A DNA stretch of 64,000 nt from Desulfonatronum thiodismutans (lineage in GTDB: Bacteria; Desulfobacterota; Desulfovibrionia; Desulfovibrionales; Desulfonatronaceae), in contig NZ_JPIK01000011.1 of assembly GCF_000717475.1 (NCBI RefSeq), positions 107,199-171,198 on the forward strand, read 5' to 3'. This document shows positions 56,808-64,000 of this stretch, one piece after another (within the stretch, counting starts at the first letter, position 1; each line of letters begins with the position of its first letter). A program made the position numbers and the translations under genes. The notes under the pieces were generated by a model. It was not told the DNA's origin. It did not search any database and saw only the letters and a program-made list of their open reading frames with translations.

Positions 56808-57905
56808 TCACTTTCTTGAGCCAGCTTCCCCCTCCAACTCAAGAGCCTCCCTATGTTTCCGGTACAGACCGCGGAATTGATGATAGCGAAGGCCGAGGAT
56901 TTCAGCGGCCCGACGCTGGTTGAACCTGACTTGGCGTAATGCTTGGCGCAGGCGGCGGCGTTCCAGTTCGTCCACGGCTTCGGGCAGGCTGAGCTGTTCG
57001 GGAATGGGCTCTTCCGGAGTCCTGGCGTGATCGGTCGATGCGTCGGACAGAGGAGATCGTGGGGATGATGCTTCATGTGCTGTTTTTCCAACGGTCGCGA
57101 CCCTTCCCGCTGACGGCATCGCGGCAAAAGGGTCCAGAGTCAGCTCCTTGATCACTGTCGCGTCACCGGCCCGAAACACGGCCCGCTCCACGACGTTTTT
57201 CAATTCCCGTACATTGCCCGGCCAGGAATACGTTTCCAGGGCCTTGACCACGGACGCCGACAGGCGTGGCGGTTCGAAACGGCCCAGTTCCACGGCCATC
57301 CGGGCCGCGAAGTGCTCGGCCAGCAGTACCGCGTCACCGTGCCGCTCGCGGAGCGGCGGGACGCGCAGGACTTCAAAGGCCAAACGGTCCAGCAGGTCGG
57401 GCTTAAACCGCCCCTGGGCCGCCAGGGCGACGAGATCGGCGTTGGTGGCCACGATGATCCGGACGTCCACCTCCAGGGGCGAGGAGCCGCCAAGGCGCTC
57501 CACGACTTGGTACTCGGCCACGCGCAGAATCTTTTCCTGCATGTTCAGGGGCATGGTTCCGATTTCGTCCAAAAACAGGGTACCCTTGTGCGCCGCCTCA
57601 AATCGACCCCGCCGCAACCGGACCGCTCCGGTGAAGGCTCCCGGCTCATGGCCGAAGAGTTCGGATTCCAGAAGCGATTCGGACAAAGCCGAGCAGTTCA
57701 CGGCCACCAGCGGCCCCTGCCAGCGATGGGAATGGTAGTGCAACCGAATCGCGGCCAGTTCCTTACCCGTACCCCGCTCACCGACGATGATTACGGGCCG
57801 GTTCACCTTGGCCACGGCAACAATGTGCTCTTGCAAGGCTAGGAAGGCGTCTGAACCCCCCAGGGCTTCGGGTATCGTGGAGATGCTTGTGGTGATATTC
57901 GCCAT
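56808..57905 (-). CDS. pspF: Sigma-54 dependent activator PspF
   Basis: A 365-residue AAA+ enhancer-binding protein with no N-terminal sensory domain. Walker A is GERGTGKE (42-49), the sigma-54 contact loop GAFTGA (89-94) and Walker B TLFLDE (109-114). The C-terminus is a Fis-type helix-turn-helix (RRAAEILGLRYHQFRG). PspF drives the phage-shock operon and is held off by PspA. It diverges from pspA across a 160-base gap containing a sigma-54 site. Confidence 0.95.
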   Translation of the reverse strand: MANITTSISTIPEALGGSDAFLALQEHIVAVAKVNRPVIIVGERGTGKELAAIRLHYHSHRWQGPLVAVNCSALSESLLESELFGHEPGAFTGAVRLRRGRFEAAHKGTLFLDEIGTMPLNMQEKILRVAEYQVVERLGGSSPLEVDVRIIVATNADLVALAAQGRFKPDLLDRLAFEVLRVPPLRERHGDAVLLAEHFAARMAVELGRFEPPRLSASVVKALETYSWPGNVRELKNVVERAVFRAGDATVIKELTLDPFAAMPSAGRVATVGKTAHEASSPRSPLSDASTDHARTPEEPIPEQLSLPEAVDELERRRLRQALRQVRFNQRRAAEILGLRYHQFRGLYRKHREALELEGEAGSRK

Positions 57906-57999
57906 AGATTGTTTCTTTCTGCCGAATAGTATCTGAGCTCGTCAAGCACCATCGCTATTCTTTTTCCGCAATACACTGAAATACCGGATGATCATATTT

Positions 58000-58014
58000 T
58001 GGCACGCCATATGC
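58000..58014 (+). promoter_or_regulatory. Sigma-54 type promoter of pspA
   Basis: TGGCACGCCATATGC fits TGGCAC-N5-TTGC with one difference. The predicted start near 58026 leaves a 40-base leader before pspA (ATG 58066). PspF sites are expected to the left but were not delineated. Confidence 0.88.
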
Positions 58015-58065
58015 TTTTTCGAGAAACGACCACATCGCCCCGGAAACCGCAAGGAGGACCATAGT

Positions 58066-58794
58066 ATGGGTATTTTCACCAGATTTCGAGATATCATCAG
58101 CTCCAACATCAACGCCATGCTGGAGAAGGCCGAGGATCCGGAAAAACTTCTGCGCCTGATGATCCAGGAGATGGAGGAAACCCTGGTAGAACTCAAGGCC
58201 TCCTGCGCCGGAGCCATGGCCACGGCGGTCAGAATTCGCCGGGAATGGGAACAGGTTGACGCCAAGGTGCTGGGCTGGGGAGATAAAGCCGCCTTGGCCG
58301 TGGACAAGGGCTACGAAGACTTGGCAAGAGAGGCTCTGCTGGAGAAACGGGAGCTGGAGGCCAAGGCAGATCGGTTGGCCGGGGAGTTGGCCGAAAGCGA
58401 GGGAATTATCGAAGGCTACAAGGCCGATATCGCCACGCTGGAGGAAAAGCTGCTCTCGGCCAAGGACAAACAGCGTCTTCTCATCCAGCGACACATGCGC
58501 GCCAAGGGCCGCAAGCGAGCCGGGCTGGATATGCGCCGGGCCGACTCCCATGCGGCCATGTTGCGCTTCGAGGAGTTCGAGCAGCGCATCGACCGGATGG
58601 AGGCCGAAGCAGATCTGGCCGGTCCCTGGGCAACCTCCTCAACTAGTCGTCAACGACAGGGGAAAAGTGAGGAGGCCTTTACGCTGGAGGAAAAATTCGC
58701 CAAGTTGGCCGCGGACGAGGATATCGAACGCGAACTGGCCTCCTTGCGCGCCAGAAACGCTGCTCCGTCCGGGCCTGACCAGACGGGGCTCTAA
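58066..58794 (+). CDS. pspA: Phage shock protein A
   Basis: A 242-residue coiled-coil PspA/IM30 protein. The start at 58066 (MGIFTRFRDII) follows AAGGAGG. The amphipathic N-terminal helix binds membrane; the coiled coil holds PspF inactive and forms oligomers at stressed membranes. The sequence is typical (EDPEKLLRLMIQEMEETL). Confidence 0.95.
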   Translation: MGIFTRFRDIISSNINAMLEKAEDPEKLLRLMIQEMEETLVELKASCAGAMATAVRIRREWEQVDAKVLGWGDKAALAVDKGYEDLAREALLEKRELEAKADRLAGELAESEGIIEGYKADIATLEEKLLSAKDKQRLLIQRHMRAKGRKRAGLDMRRADSHAAMLRFEEFEQRIDRMEAEADLAGPWATSSTSRQRQGKSEEAFTLEEKFAKLAADEDIERELASLRARNAAPSGPDQTGL

Positions 58795-58845
58795 TCGGCC
58801 TCTAGCCGGTTGCCTACTCCCCAACCACAACCAAGGAATACGACC

Positions 58846-59094
58846 ATGATGGGTTTTCTGACCACCCTGGTTCTCGCCGGAACGGCGTTGATCATCGTTT
58901 TCTTCCTGGGCGTGATCGTACTCACAGGTATCCGCCATTTCCGTTCCGGCCCGGACGGAGGATTATCGCCGGAAGAGACCGACGAAGCCCGCATGATCCA
59001 GGAGATCTATCAAAGCTTGGAAAAACTGGACGCCCGGGTGGACAACCTGGAATCCATCCTGATGCGCCAAAACGATGAAGGTGGTCCAAAATGA
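58846..59094 (+). CDS. pspB: Phage shock protein B
   Basis: An 82-residue membrane protein. A single N-terminal helix (TTLVLAGTALIIVFFLGVIV) is followed by a charged coiled coil (YQSLEKLDARVDNLESIL). With PspC it senses membrane stress and frees PspF. ATG 58846 has AAGGA at 58833-58837; the adjacent ATG 58849 is an alternative. Confidence 0.9.
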   Translation: MMGFLTTLVLAGTALIIVFFLGVIVLTGIRHFRSGPDGGLSPEETDEARMIQEIYQSLEKLDARVDNLESILMRQNDEGGPK

Positions 59095-59468
59095 TCAATC
59101 AAGCGGGCCGGGATAGGCTCTACCGCTCCAGGAGCGGCATGATTCTCGGGGTGTGCAAGGGCTTGGCCCGGTACTTCGACGTGTCTCTGTTCTGGACCCG
59201 GGTCATCGCCGTGATGCTGATGTTCTTCACCGGCTTCTGGCCCCTGGTGGGCATCTACCTGCTGGCCGGGTTCCTACTCAAGCCCGAGCCCGTACTGCCC
59301 CTGAACAACGACGAGGAAAGCGATTTCTACCAGGCCTACGCCCGCTCCAGGAACGAAGGCCTATCCAGAATCAAAAGCAAATTCGACCGCCTGGATAAAC
59401 GCATCCGCCGCCTGGAAAACGTGGTCACATCCAAGGAATTCGACTGGGATCGCCGATTCAGGCGGTAG
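59091..59468 (+). CDS. pspC: Phage shock protein C
   Basis: A 125-residue protein with the PspC domain (YRSRSGMILGVCKGLARYFDVS) and a membrane helix (VIAVMLMFFTGFWPLVGIYLL), then a charged tail with a coiled coil. It partners PspB in sensing envelope damage. The ATG overlaps the pspB stop (ATGA). The operon ends at this gene. Confidence 0.95.
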   Translation: MINQAGRDRLYRSRSGMILGVCKGLARYFDVSLFWTRVIAVMLMFFTGFWPLVGIYLLAGFLLKPEPVLPLNNDEESDFYQAYARSRNEGLSRIKSKFDRLDKRIRRLENVVTSKEFDWDRRFRR

Positions 59469-59481
59469 GTCGAAGGTCCGA

Positions 59482-60951
59482 TCAAACGTTATACGTCGAA
59501 GACGCCGTCTCGCCTCCCGTTCCCGTCCAGTTGGTGTGGAAGAACTCCCCTCTCGGTTTGTCCACACGCTCGTAGGTGTGCGCGCCGAAGTAGTCGCGTT
59601 GGGCCTGGAGCAGGTTGGCCGGGAGGCGTTCGCAGCGGTAGCCGTCATAGTAGCACAGGGACGCGGCCATTACCGGGGCCGGAACGCCCAGGTCCACGGC
59701 AGTTTTCAGAACCGTACGCCACGCCGCCTGAGCCCCGGCCAGGACTTCGCGGAAGTACGGAGCCAGCACCAGGTTGGCCAGATCCGGGTCAGCGTCGTAG
59801 GCCTCCTTGATTGTGCCCAGAAAGCGGGCCCGGATGATGCATCCTTCCCGCCAGAGCAGGGCGATCTCCCCGAAATTCAGATTCCATCCATATTCCATCG
59901 ACGCCGCGCGCAAAAGTTGAAAGCCCTGGGCGTAGGAGCAGATCTTGGCCGCGTAAACGGCTTTTTCCAATTGATCCACTACTGCGGACATGTCGCCGTC
60001 ACTGCCTTGCGAGGCAGCCTTGCCAGGGCCGGAAAGGTAGGGACCGGCCGCGACCCGTTCATCTTTGATCGCGGAGAGGAAGCGGGCAAAGACCGCCTCG
60101 GCGATCTGGGGGATGGCCACACCCAGGTCCAGGCCAACCTGGGAGGTCCACTTGCCCGTGCCTTTCTGACCGGCCGTGTCCAGGATCAGATCCACGGTGG
60201 GCGTCCCGCTTTCCGGGTCCACGTGCCCGAGGATGTCCGCGGTGATCTCAATGAGATAGGAGTCCAATTCCCTGGTGTTCCAGGCCGCAAAAATGGGTTG
60301 GATCTGGTCCGCGCTCATACCCAGGCCTTGGGATAACAAATGATAGGCCTCGCAGATCAACTGCATGTCGCCGTATTCGATCCCGTTGTGGACCATCTTC
60401 ACGAAATGCCCGGACCCGTCCGGTCCGACCCAGTCGCAACACGGGGTCCCGTCCGCCACCTTGGCCGCGATGGCCTGGAAAATCGGCTTCAACGCCGGCC
60501 AGGCCTGGGCATTGCCGCCGGGCATGATGGACGGCCCGAGCAGGGCCCCCTCTTCTCCCCCGGAAACCCCGGCCCCGACATACAGTAACCCTTTCGCGGC
60601 CAAATCCGTACAGCGCCGGGTGGTGTCCAGGTAGGAACTGTTGCCGCCGTCTACAAGGATGTCCCCCGGCTCCAGCATTGGTTCCAGGGCGTCGATGAGC
60701 TGATCCACCGCCGCTCCGGCCCGGACCATGAACATGATCCGGCGAGGTCGTTCCAGGCTGGCGACCAGTTCTTCCAGGGTCCGGCATCCGATCAAATTCT
60801 TCCCTTGGCCGCGACCGGCCAAAAAAGCGTCCACCTTGTCCACGGTCCGGTTATGGCAGGCCACCCGGAACCCCTTGCTCTCCATGTTCAGGATCAGGTT
60901 TTCACCCATCACCGCCAAACCGATCACCCCGATATCCGCCAGCTTGTCCAT
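59482..60951 (-). CDS. gnd: 6-phosphogluconate dehydrogenase, decarboxylating
   Basis: A 489-residue enzyme of the oxidative pentose phosphate pathway. The start at 60951 (MDKLADIGVIG) follows AGAGGA. The dinucleotide-binding site is GLAVMGENL, the substrate-binding motif GVSGGEEGALLGPS and the active-site Lys/His region VKMVHNGIEYGDMQLI. The C-terminal tail (QAQRDYFGAHTYERVD) is of the long homodimeric type. It converts 6-phosphogluconate to ribulose 5-phosphate and makes NADPH. It converges with the psp operon. Confidence 0.97.
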   Translation of the reverse strand: MDKLADIGVIGLAVMGENLILNMESKGFRVACHNRTVDKVDAFLAGRGQGKNLIGCRTLEELVASLERPRRIMFMVRAGAAVDQLIDALEPMLEPGDILVDGGNSSYLDTTRRCTDLAAKGLLYVGAGVSGGEEGALLGPSIMPGGNAQAWPALKPIFQAIAAKVADGTPCCDWVGPDGSGHFVKMVHNGIEYGDMQLICEAYHLLSQGLGMSADQIQPIFAAWNTRELDSYLIEITADILGHVDPESGTPTVDLILDTAGQKGTGKWTSQVGLDLGVAIPQIAEAVFARFLSAIKDERVAAGPYLSGPGKAASQGSDGDMSAVVDQLEKAVYAAKICSYAQGFQLLRAASMEYGWNLNFGEIALLWREGCIIRARFLGTIKEAYDADPDLANLVLAPYFREVLAGAQAAWRTVLKTAVDLGVPAPVMAASLCYYDGYRCERLPANLLQAQRDYFGAHTYERVDKPRGEFFHTNWTGTGGETASSTYNV

Positions 60952-60983
60952 TCGTTCATCCTCTCTTGCAATTGCTGGTTGCG

Positions 60984-61373
60984 TCACACAAAATTTCCGT
61001 TCTCCTGGTCTTCACGAGGCCGTCGCCAGGGCAGATGGCCGTTCAGCTCGATTTCCAAGGAAAAGCTGAGGAAAGTCCGGATCAGCACCAAAAGCCCCAG
61101 CAGGGCGACATGCTGCAAGTTGAAATTATGGGTGGCGGTAAGGATGATGTCCCCGGCCACCAGGAGTTCCAACCCCAGCAAAATGGCCTTGCCCATGCCG
61201 CGCCGGTAAGTGTGATAGAAATGATCCGTGCTCCGATGTACCCAGGAACGGTACAAAAAAAGTCCGGTAGTGGCCACCACGCCGACGCAAATTACCGCCA
61301 CGCCCAGGGCTTCCATGCTCAGGGCGGCGTAATACATGAAACTCATGAACACCCCGCTGGGCTCTCCAACCAT
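60984..61373 (-). CDS. DUF1622 membrane protein
   Basis: A 129-residue protein. ATG 61373 (MVGEPSG) has GGAG upstream; a TTG at 61385 is an alternative. About three membrane helices (ALSMEALGVAVICVGVV, GKAILLGLELLVAGDIILT and HVALLGLLVLIRTFLS) match the DUF1622 group of unknown function. It is upstream of gnd (33-base gap). Confidence 0.85.
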   Translation of the reverse strand: MVGEPSGVFMSFMYYAALSMEALGVAVICVGVVATTGLFLYRSWVHRSTDHFYHTYRRGMGKAILLGLELLVAGDIILTATHNFNLQHVALLGLLVLIRTFLSFSLEIELNGHLPWRRPREDQENGNFV

Positions 61374-61449
61374 GTCGCACTCCAACCCTCAAATGTTTCA
61401 ACCAAAAAGAGCCTTGATTCCTGCCCGGAGAGGTCTTACAGAGACCTCC

Positions 61450-61929
61450 ATGCCGACTTCACATCCCAAGCCCTCAACACGCTTCCTGATCCCCGCCGTG
61501 CTTCTGGCCATGCTGGTCGCGGTGCTGATTTTTCAATACGCGACCCAGTCCTCGTCAACAACCGTTTCGGGAGACAACCTTACGGCCAATGCCGCCTGGG
61601 AGATGGTTCAGGAGAGGAAGCTGACCATCGTGGACATCCGGCGCGCGGAAGAATGGCAGCAAACCGGAACGCCTCAAGACGCGATCCGGCTGTCCTTCGA
61701 AACCCACCCCCAAGGACCGGAAGGCTTCCTCCGCGACCTGGAAGCGGCCCTGGAATCCGATAAAACCCGACCTTTCGCCATTATCTGCCGCACCGGCAAC
61801 CGCACCGGCCTGCTGCTTCCCTTCCTGCACGCCAACGGATTCACCAAGGCCCAGGCTATCCCCGAAGGCATGACCGGAAGCAGCCATGGACGCGGCTGGC
61901 TACGTCACGGCCTGCCAGTGGACCGCTGA
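61450..61929 (+). CDS. Membrane-anchored rhodanese-like protein
   Basis: A 159-residue protein. The start at 61450 is the first convenient ATG, with only a weak ribosome site. An N-terminal anchor (FLIPAVLLAMLVAVLIFQYA) is followed by a rhodanese domain with VDIRRAEEWQQTGTPQDA and catalytic loop CRTGNRTG. It is likely periplasmic. Distinct from the fusion protein at 11970. It converges with the flagellin-like gene (10-base gap). Confidence 0.85.
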   Translation: MPTSHPKPSTRFLIPAVLLAMLVAVLIFQYATQSSSTTVSGDNLTANAAWEMVQERKLTIVDIRRAEEWQQTGTPQDAIRLSFETHPQGPEGFLRDLEAALESDKTRPFAIICRTGNRTGLLLPFLHANGFTKAQAIPEGMTGSSHGRGWLRHGLPVDR

Positions 61930-61939
61930 AGCCGGCCCC

Positions 61940-62794
61940 TCACCCCGTCTCGTCCACGATTCGCCCGGAATTGCGAAACAACAAATCCAGCAGGATTTGT
62001 TCCAATGACTTCGTCGGCACATGCCGCCTGGCCTCCACGGCCTGATCCAGCAGATCAGCCTGGGATACCAGGGCTGAAGCCTGGTATTCCAAGCCGTCCT
62101 CACGGCGAGTGTAGATGTCTTCGATGAGGGTCATGTCGCCGATATAGCCGGACAGAGCCTGTAATTGAGCATCCGGGTCGGCTTCGAGGGCGACACCTGT
62201 CAGCATATCCCAATCAAAATCGGAATCACCCTTGTTGAGTGCACGAAAATTCAGATCAAATCCGCCATCCGGGAAACCCTGGATATGCACTTTGCCATCC
62301 GAGGTAATCTGCTGGGAATCCCATTGGCTTGCGTCCAGGAGGGCGATGTTGTTGAAGCGCGTGGACTCGACGGTGCTGGTGATACGATTACGGAGCGCCT
62401 CGTAATCCTTCTTGTCCGCTGACGAAGCTTCAAATGGATCTGGACCAGCGTGATTATCGCGCTCCTCCTTAACTTTCTTCGCCAACGCCTCCATCTCTTT
62501 CAACAATCCCTTGAGCGTACTCACGGCTTCCTTGGCAATACCCATCATGGCCCCGGCCTCCTTCACGTTCCGGGCATTCTGCCGGATGGTCCGGCTATCC
62601 GCGCGGAGCTTGCCGGTGATGGCTTCGTCGAAAGGATTAGTCAGGGGCTGGACCGGCTGACGGCCCAGGATCATGGACCGCAGATTGGCACCCACGCTGG
62701 AGCCATGAAAGTAGGCATTCATCAGCATGTCCTGCTGCCAGAGCTGATTGGCTGTATCGAAAACCACGAGCCGTTGCAGATCGCTCAAAGCCAT
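61940..62794 (-). CDS. Flagellin-like protein
   Basis: A 284-residue protein starting at ATG 62794 after GGGGGG. The region about 60-155 follows the flagellin N-terminal D1 pattern: an Asn/Ala-rich helix with GAMMGIAKEAVSTLKGLLKEMEALAKKV and a conserved EALRNRITSTVESTRFNNIALLDASQ. The C-terminus is helical but not a standard flagellin end, and it ends in RIVDETG. No other flagellar gene is within the window. Upstream, TCATCGGC (62871-62878) reads as a weak sigma-28 -10 on the minus strand. Role unknown; a motility or surface filament protein is possible. Confidence 0.7.
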   Translation of the reverse strand: MALSDLQRLVVFDTANQLWQQDMLMNAYFHGSSVGANLRSMILGRQPVQPLTNPFDEAITGKLRADSRTIRQNARNVKEAGAMMGIAKEAVSTLKGLLKEMEALAKKVKEERDNHAGPDPFEASSADKKDYEALRNRITSTVESTRFNNIALLDASQWDSQQITSDGKVHIQGFPDGGFDLNFRALNKGDSDFDWDMLTGVALEADPDAQLQALSGYIGDMTLIEDIYTRREDGLEYQASALVSQADLLDQAVEARRHVPTKSLEQILLDLLFRNSGRIVDETG

Positions 62795-62960
62795 GTTGCC
62801 CCCCTGGTGATGGGTGGAAGACCAGATTTGTTTCGAAGATACGGGAAGAGATATGAAGCAACTCCATATCTCATCGGCACGTCAACCATGGACATTCCGA
62901 CGCCGATTCCGAACCGACTCCGAGTTGATCAAGTCCTATCCTTTTGAAAACACGATAACG

Positions 62961-63950
62961 TCATAGCTGTATCCCGCCCTGGCTGATCATCCTGATAAAG
63001 GAAGTCACGAGTTCTCGATCGAGCCGTCCTCGCTCCACATCTTTAGATAAAATCCTCAAGGCCTCGAAGGAAGTGATTTTGTACTTGCGGTAGGGTCTCT
63101 CACAGGTAATGGCGTCGTACATATCCGCAATGGTGATCACCTGCACATGCCTGGGTATGTTCCTTGTCCCGGTCGGATACCCTGAGCCGTCCAGCTTTTC
63201 ATGATGAAACAAAACGCACTGGGCCACTGACTGGTCCAGGTCCATATACTGACACATTTCGACGCCATGAATGGGATGTTTCTTGACCTCGTCGAACTCC
63301 TTCGGAGTCAAAACACCGAATTTTTCAAGAATACTCTGTCTAACCTTTGACTTACCGATATCGTGGAGCAAAGCTCCAACTCCGATTTGGCGGACAGTTG
63401 ATTTTCTCAGGACCTGGGGATCGGACTGCTCACGATGATGATGAATTAGCAAAGAAATTGCATAAAGAGAAGTGTTTATGCAATGAACATACTCTTTGTA
63501 GTTTGTAGCGATTAAGTTGCGTAAGGATTGTATCGCACCTTGATTATTATTGAATAATCTATAAATGTTATCAACGACCTGGACCAGCTTTTCGTAGCTG
63601 TCGCTATTTGGATAATCCTTACTGATTTGATTAAAAAATTTTTCCACGACGATCATGGAATGGTCGTAGAGAATTTCAACTTTGCTATCCAGTGAAATTT
63701 TTGGGTTATCAAGCAGCACATGGAGATTTTTCTGAACAAAAGACTCATATTTCATCTTATCCTTGTTGTTGATATATATATTCCCAATTCCATTATCAAC
63801 GAGTCTTTTCCGATGCTCTTCCGTAAAATTCGTTGGTGTTGCGTAGAGGATATAGTTGTTATCCTGAAAAAGATAGATCTTGAAGTCAAATTGTTGCTCT
63901 GAAGTGACCAGCAAAAGCGGAGAAATATGAAAATATTGATTTTCTATCAT
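62961..63950 (-). CDS. HD-GYP domain cyclic di-GMP phosphodiesterase
   Basis: A 329-residue protein. The N-terminal about 150 residues are unassigned and AT-rich. The HD-GYP domain has EYVHCINTSLYAISLLIH, LLHDIGKSKVRQSIL (HD dyad), HPIHGVEMC and HHEKLDGSGYP (GYP), with all key residues present, so it should hydrolyse c-di-GMP. Codon use in the first half is more AT-rich than neighbours, which may mark transfer. The start at 63950 is the first ATG; no strong ribosome site is seen. Confidence 0.9.
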   Translation of the reverse strand: MIENQYFHISPLLLVTSEQQFDFKIYLFQDNNYILYATPTNFTEEHRKRLVDNGIGNIYINNKDKMKYESFVQKNLHVLLDNPKISLDSKVEILYDHSMIVVEKFFNQISKDYPNSDSYEKLVQVVDNIYRLFNNNQGAIQSLRNLIATNYKEYVHCINTSLYAISLLIHHHREQSDPQVLRKSTVRQIGVGALLHDIGKSKVRQSILEKFGVLTPKEFDEVKKHPIHGVEMCQYMDLDQSVAQCVLFHHEKLDGSGYPTGTRNIPRHVQVITIADMYDAITCERPYRKYKITSFEALRILSKDVERGRLDRELVTSFIRMISQGGIQL

Positions 63951-64000
63951 ATACAGTATTGATTGGATTAAAGTAAATTATCTCAACTTTCGGGGTTGCT

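Overview
The window looks like a GC-rich chromosomal segment of an anaerobic, nitrogen-fixing member of the Desulfobacterota, most likely Desulfovibrionales. This is inferred from three things: the nif order nifH-nifI1-nifI2-nifD-nifK-[2Fe-2S] ferredoxin-nifE-nifN-nifB, with GlnB-like genes between nifH and nifD; a Desulfovibrio-type bacterioferritin; and many rhodanese, ferritin-like and HDOD/HD-GYP signalling proteins. No rRNA, tRNA, CRISPR array, transposase or prophage was seen.

Layout. 1-2.2 kb: the 3' part of a cheA-type kinase gene, then bacterioferritin and a bidirectional terminator. 2.3-6.6 kb (minus): an RND pump and its periplasmic adaptor. 6.6-7.4 kb: a non-coding stretch with nested palindromic repeats and a GCACAA array. 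7.4-11.75 kb (minus): an M50 protease, trpS, a LapA-like coiled-coil membrane protein and a coiled-coil/TPR protein. 11.97-13.8 kb: a rhodanese-ferritin-like fusion overlapping a DUF362 gene. 14.55-26.6 kb (plus): a polar amino acid ABC transporter, a HIT protein, a lapA/lapB-like pair, mutS, lysA, a globin-coupled histidine kinase, a DUF523-DUF1722 protein and an AI-2E family membrane protein. 26.6-31.7 kb (minus): an elyC-like gene and a very large SNF2 helicase. 32.1-37.6 kb: a 1298-residue hybrid kinase facing a diguanylate cyclase.

37.7-48.7 kb is the nitrogen-fixation island. The long minus-strand operon starts at a sigma-54 type promoter upstream of nifH and ends at a strong terminator after nifB. 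nifV (homocitrate synthase) diverges from it under its own sigma-54 type promoter. Structural proteins (NifHDK), cofactor assembly (NifE, NifN, NifB, NifV), an electron carrier and the post-translational switch NifI1/NifI2 are all present; nifA, nifU and nifS are not in the window. Palindromic repeat elements sit in the nifH-nifV gap and between nifI2 and nifD.

48.8-64 kb: a small motility-type protein, a nitroreductase, a minus-strand trio of receiver proteins (REC with a degenerate HD-GYP, REC-PAS-histidine kinase, REC-HDOD), a coiled-coil protein and treZ. A complete phage-shock locus follows (pspF divergent from pspABC, with a sigma-54 type promoter), then gnd, a DUF1622 protein, a membrane-anchored rhodanese, a flagellin-like protein and an AT-rich HD-GYP phosphodiesterase gene near the right edge.

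The clearest items for follow-up are an in-frame palindromic repeat inside a receiver domain of the hybrid kinase, an imperfect palindromic element at the nifI2 stop codon, the rhodanese-ferritin fusion/DUF362 pair, the heme-globin kinase next to lysA, and an isolated flagellin-like protein. I did not find a clearly new multi-gene system; the candidates are listed with modest scores.
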